Source: UBA6181 sp016934015
Lineage (GTDB): Bacteria > Bacillota_I > Bacilli_A > Acholeplasmatales > Acholeplasmataceae
Assembly: GCA_036584525.1 (NCBI GenBank)
Contig: JAZHDG010000071.1
Span: 1-16,534, forward strand
Direction: 5' to 3'
Length of the DNA: 16,534 bases
Part shown: in pieces, positions 15,051-16,534 of the stretch
How positions within the stretch are numbered: the stretch's first letter is position 1
Layout: every line of letters begins with the position of its first letter
Notes under the pieces: model-generated
The model's database searches: none
Told to the model about the DNA's origin: nothing
Seen by the model: the letters and a program-made list of their open reading frames with translations, nothing else
Made by a program: the position numbers and the translations under genes

Positions 15051-15890
15051 ATGTCTTTAAACATAGGTTCAGTGAATCAATTAAAAGTAATTCGTAAAAC
15101 AGATATTGGGTATATGCTTGATTCCGATGAGGGTGAAGTTTTTTTGCATTTTAATGAAACGAATCATCGAGAATTAAAACCCAATGATTTAGTTGAAGCT
15201 TTTTTATATTTTGATCAAAAAGGACGTTTAGCAGCAACCTTAAAAACACCACTCATCACAAAAGATTCCCCAGGGTTTCTAGAAGCCACTGATGTTCATT
15301 TTGGCTTGGGTGTATTTTTTCACATGGGGATTAATAAAGATTTATTATTATCCATGGATGATTTACCATTAGATGATTCGAAATGGCCCGTGAAGGGTGA
15401 TCAATTATATTTATCCCTCAAGGTTAAAGGTAAATTAGTCGCTAAAATTGTTTCAAAAGAAGAACTTAAAGAAGAACCAAAATCAACACTTAATCCAAAA
15501 GATAAAGTGTTTGCATATGTCCAAAAAATTGGTAGAGAAGGTATCAATCTTTTAACGGAAGATTTAAATTGGATATTTGTTCACCAATCGATGGTTAGAG
15601 ATGATCTTCGGTTAGGCCAAAAAGTAGAAGTCACCATTACTTATCAATCTGAGAAAGGCTATACCGGATCACTCATTGCTCAAAAAGAAGTTTTACTATT
15701 TGATGATGCCAATATGGTCTTATCTTATTTAATTCGAAAGGGAGATTTACCACTCACATCTGAAAGCACACCTGAAGAAATTAAAGCATTCTTTCCATTA
15801 TCAAAAAAAGCATTTAAAAGAGCTATTGGCCATTTATATAAAGAAAGAAAGATTGATTTTGTCGATGGCAAAACAATTTTGGTGAAATAA
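15051..15890 (+). CDS. cvfB: CvfB/YitL-like S1-domain RNA-binding protein
   Basis: A 279-residue cytoplasmic protein with the CvfB layout: three S1-like OB-fold regions (about 5-65, 70-140 and 150-220) and a C-terminal winged helix (about 225-279). Visible S1 features are GEVFLHFNE, GVFFHMGINKD and NWIFVHQSMV, each a strand with a conserved histidine, followed by a basic or polar strand. The winged-helix end contains LSKKAFKRAIGHLYKERKI. In Staphylococcus aureus CvfB binds RNA and affects virulence gene expression. Here a general post-transcriptional role is inferred. In-frame GTG 15042 and ATG 15045 are too close to AGAGGTG (15038-15044), so ATG 15051, eight bases away, is used. It appears to lead an operon with a small membrane protein and proS. 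No clear promoter could be fixed in 14999-15036. Confidence 0.85.
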   Translation: MSLNIGSVNQLKVIRKTDIGYMLDSDEGEVFLHFNETNHRELKPNDLVEAFLYFDQKGRLAATLKTPLITKDSPGFLEATDVHFGLGVFFHMGINKDLLLSMDDLPLDDSKWPVKGDQLYLSLKVKGKLVAKIVSKEELKEEPKSTLNPKDKVFAYVQKIGREGINLLTEDLNWIFVHQSMVRDDLRLGQKVEVTITYQSEKGYTGSLIAQKEVLLFDDANMVLSYLIRKGDLPLTSESTPEEIKAFFPLSKKAFKRAIGHLYKERKIDFVDGKTILVK

Positions 15891-16196
15891 ATGGAAGATA
15901 AACATAAGAGTGATGATCCTTTTAAGAAGTATGATGATTTATTTGATCAACAAGATCAAAAGTATTATCCTACTCCTAAGAAAAAACGGAAAGAAAAAGA
16001 AACTAATTTTAGTGGATTTAATCGACCTCAAAGTCATAGTGATAAAAGCAAAAAGATTCCATTTTGGATGATCTTCATCATCATTGGGATTGTAACAAAT
16101 ATCGCAGAGTTTAAAATAATGCCTCATATGACATTTGTGGGATGGGCATTTACAATATTAATTATTTATGGCATCGTGAAAGCGATTAGAAAATAA
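15891..16196 (+). CDS. Small two-helix membrane protein of unknown function
   Basis: A 101-residue protein that I do not recognise. Residues 1-55 are hydrophilic and strongly charged, with a lysine cluster (KKKRKEKE, about 30-37). Residues 56-97 contain two hydrophobic segments (about 57-71 and 80-96) joined by a short loop with KIMPHM, ending in RK. This predicts a hairpin in the membrane with a cytoplasmic charged tail. The ATG follows the cvfB stop directly, with GGTGA about five bases before it, and proS begins eleven bases after its stop, so it is part of a translation-related operon. The reading frame is credible because its start, spacing and codon use fit its neighbours. No function is claimed. 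Confidence 0.72.
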   Translation: MEDKHKSDDPFKKYDDLFDQQDQKYYPTPKKKRKEKETNFSGFNRPQSHSDKSKKIPFWMIFIIIGIVTNIAEFKIMPHMTFVGWAFTILIIYGIVKAIRK

Positions 16197-16207
16197 GGAG
16201 TTTATGT

Positions 16208-16534
16208 ATGAGTAACAACAAAAAAATGGTAGAAAATATTACCTCAAGAGATACAGATTTTGCCCAATGGTATACGGATCTTTGTTTAAAAGCAGAGCTC
16301 ATGGATTATAGTGATGTCAAAGGTTTTATCATCTATCGTCCTTATGGATACGCCATTTGGGAAAATATTCAAAAACATTTAGACAACCAACTTAAAGAAA
16401 CAGATCATCAAAATGTTTATATGCCTTTAGTCATCCCTGAATCTTTATTCCAAAAGGAAAAAGATCACGTCGAAGGTTTCGCACCCGAAACAGCGATGAT
16501 TACAACCACAGGAGTCGAAGAACTTCAAGAACGA
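16208..16534 (+). CDS. proS: Prolyl-tRNA synthetase, archaeal-type, N-terminal part (partial)
   Basis: The first 109 residues of a longer protein that runs off the window. Early motifs are typical of short, archaeal/eukaryote-type prolyl-tRNA synthetases: ITSRDTDFAQWYTDLC, YRPYGYAIWENIQ, and HQNVYMPLVIPESLF followed by EGFAPE. These surround class II motif 1 of the catalytic core. The enzyme charges tRNA-Pro with proline in the cytoplasm. This type lacks the editing insertion (INS domain) of the usual bacterial form, as far as the visible part can show. AAGGAG at 16195-16200, seven bases before the ATG, fixes the start and rules out ATG 16204, which is out of frame. It follows the small membrane gene by eleven bases. 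Confidence 0.93.
   Translation, partial: MSNNKKMVENITSRDTDFAQWYTDLCLKAELMDYSDVKGFIIYRPYGYAIWENIQKHLDNQLKETDHQNVYMPLVIPESLFQKEKDHVEGFAPETAMITTTGVEELQER

Noticed and set aside
1..16534. CRISPR arrays, insertion sequences, attachment sites or prophage genes
   Set aside because: No regularly spaced repeats, transposase, integrase or phage genes were found, and the tRNA genes have no flanking direct repeats that I could see.

Overview
This 16.5 kb window is chromosomal sequence from a low-GC bacterium with an AT-rich codon bias, tightly packed operons and strong Shine-Dalgarno sites. It fits the Bacillota/Tenericutes range (Acholeplasma, Izemoplasma or Erysipelotrichia-like), but I cannot place it more exactly. 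Two genes end in TGA inside operon junctions (positions 125-127 and 9405-9407) and tryptophan is written only as TGG, so the genetic code is the ordinary bacterial one and not the Mycoplasma code. All protein genes lie on the plus strand. Two tRNA genes lie on the minus strand.

Layout. (1) 1-3837: a galactoside-use operon made of the 3' end of a probable GH36 alpha-galactosidase, a MelB-type sugar symporter and a GH2 beta-galactosidase-like enzyme. (2) 3868-4021: a two-way terminator, tRNA-Gly(GCC) on the minus strand and its promoter. (3) 4143-7485: a three-gene operon with a DUF1538 duplicated membrane protein, a tandem P-II-like regulator and an HELGH (M50-like) membrane metalloprotease. 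(4) 7493-7631: again a two-way terminator, a minus-strand tRNA-Thr(GGT) and its promoter. (5) 7671-11185: two ABC half-transporters forming a heterodimeric exporter with one degenerate ATP site. (6) 11210-11536: a cold-shock protein gene with its own promoter, leader hairpin and terminator. (7) 11551-14182: a lysine riboswitch controlling a complete amino-acid ABC importer (lipoprotein, permease, ATPase), which is therefore predicted to import lysine. (8) 14189-14998: a stand-alone Fic-domain protein with altered regulatory and ATP-binding residues. (9) 15051 to the end: a CvfB-like S1 RNA-binding protein, a small membrane protein and the start of an archaeal-type prolyl-tRNA synthetase.

How the parts work together. 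The first operon imports and hydrolyses alpha- and beta-galactosides. The riboswitch turns lysine import off when lysine is plentiful. The DUF1538/P-II/protease operon looks like a membrane transport or sensing module with its own nucleotide- or metabolite-binding regulator. It is the least understood part of the window and the best candidate for new biology. There is no sign of insertion sequences, prophage, CRISPR or recent transfer.
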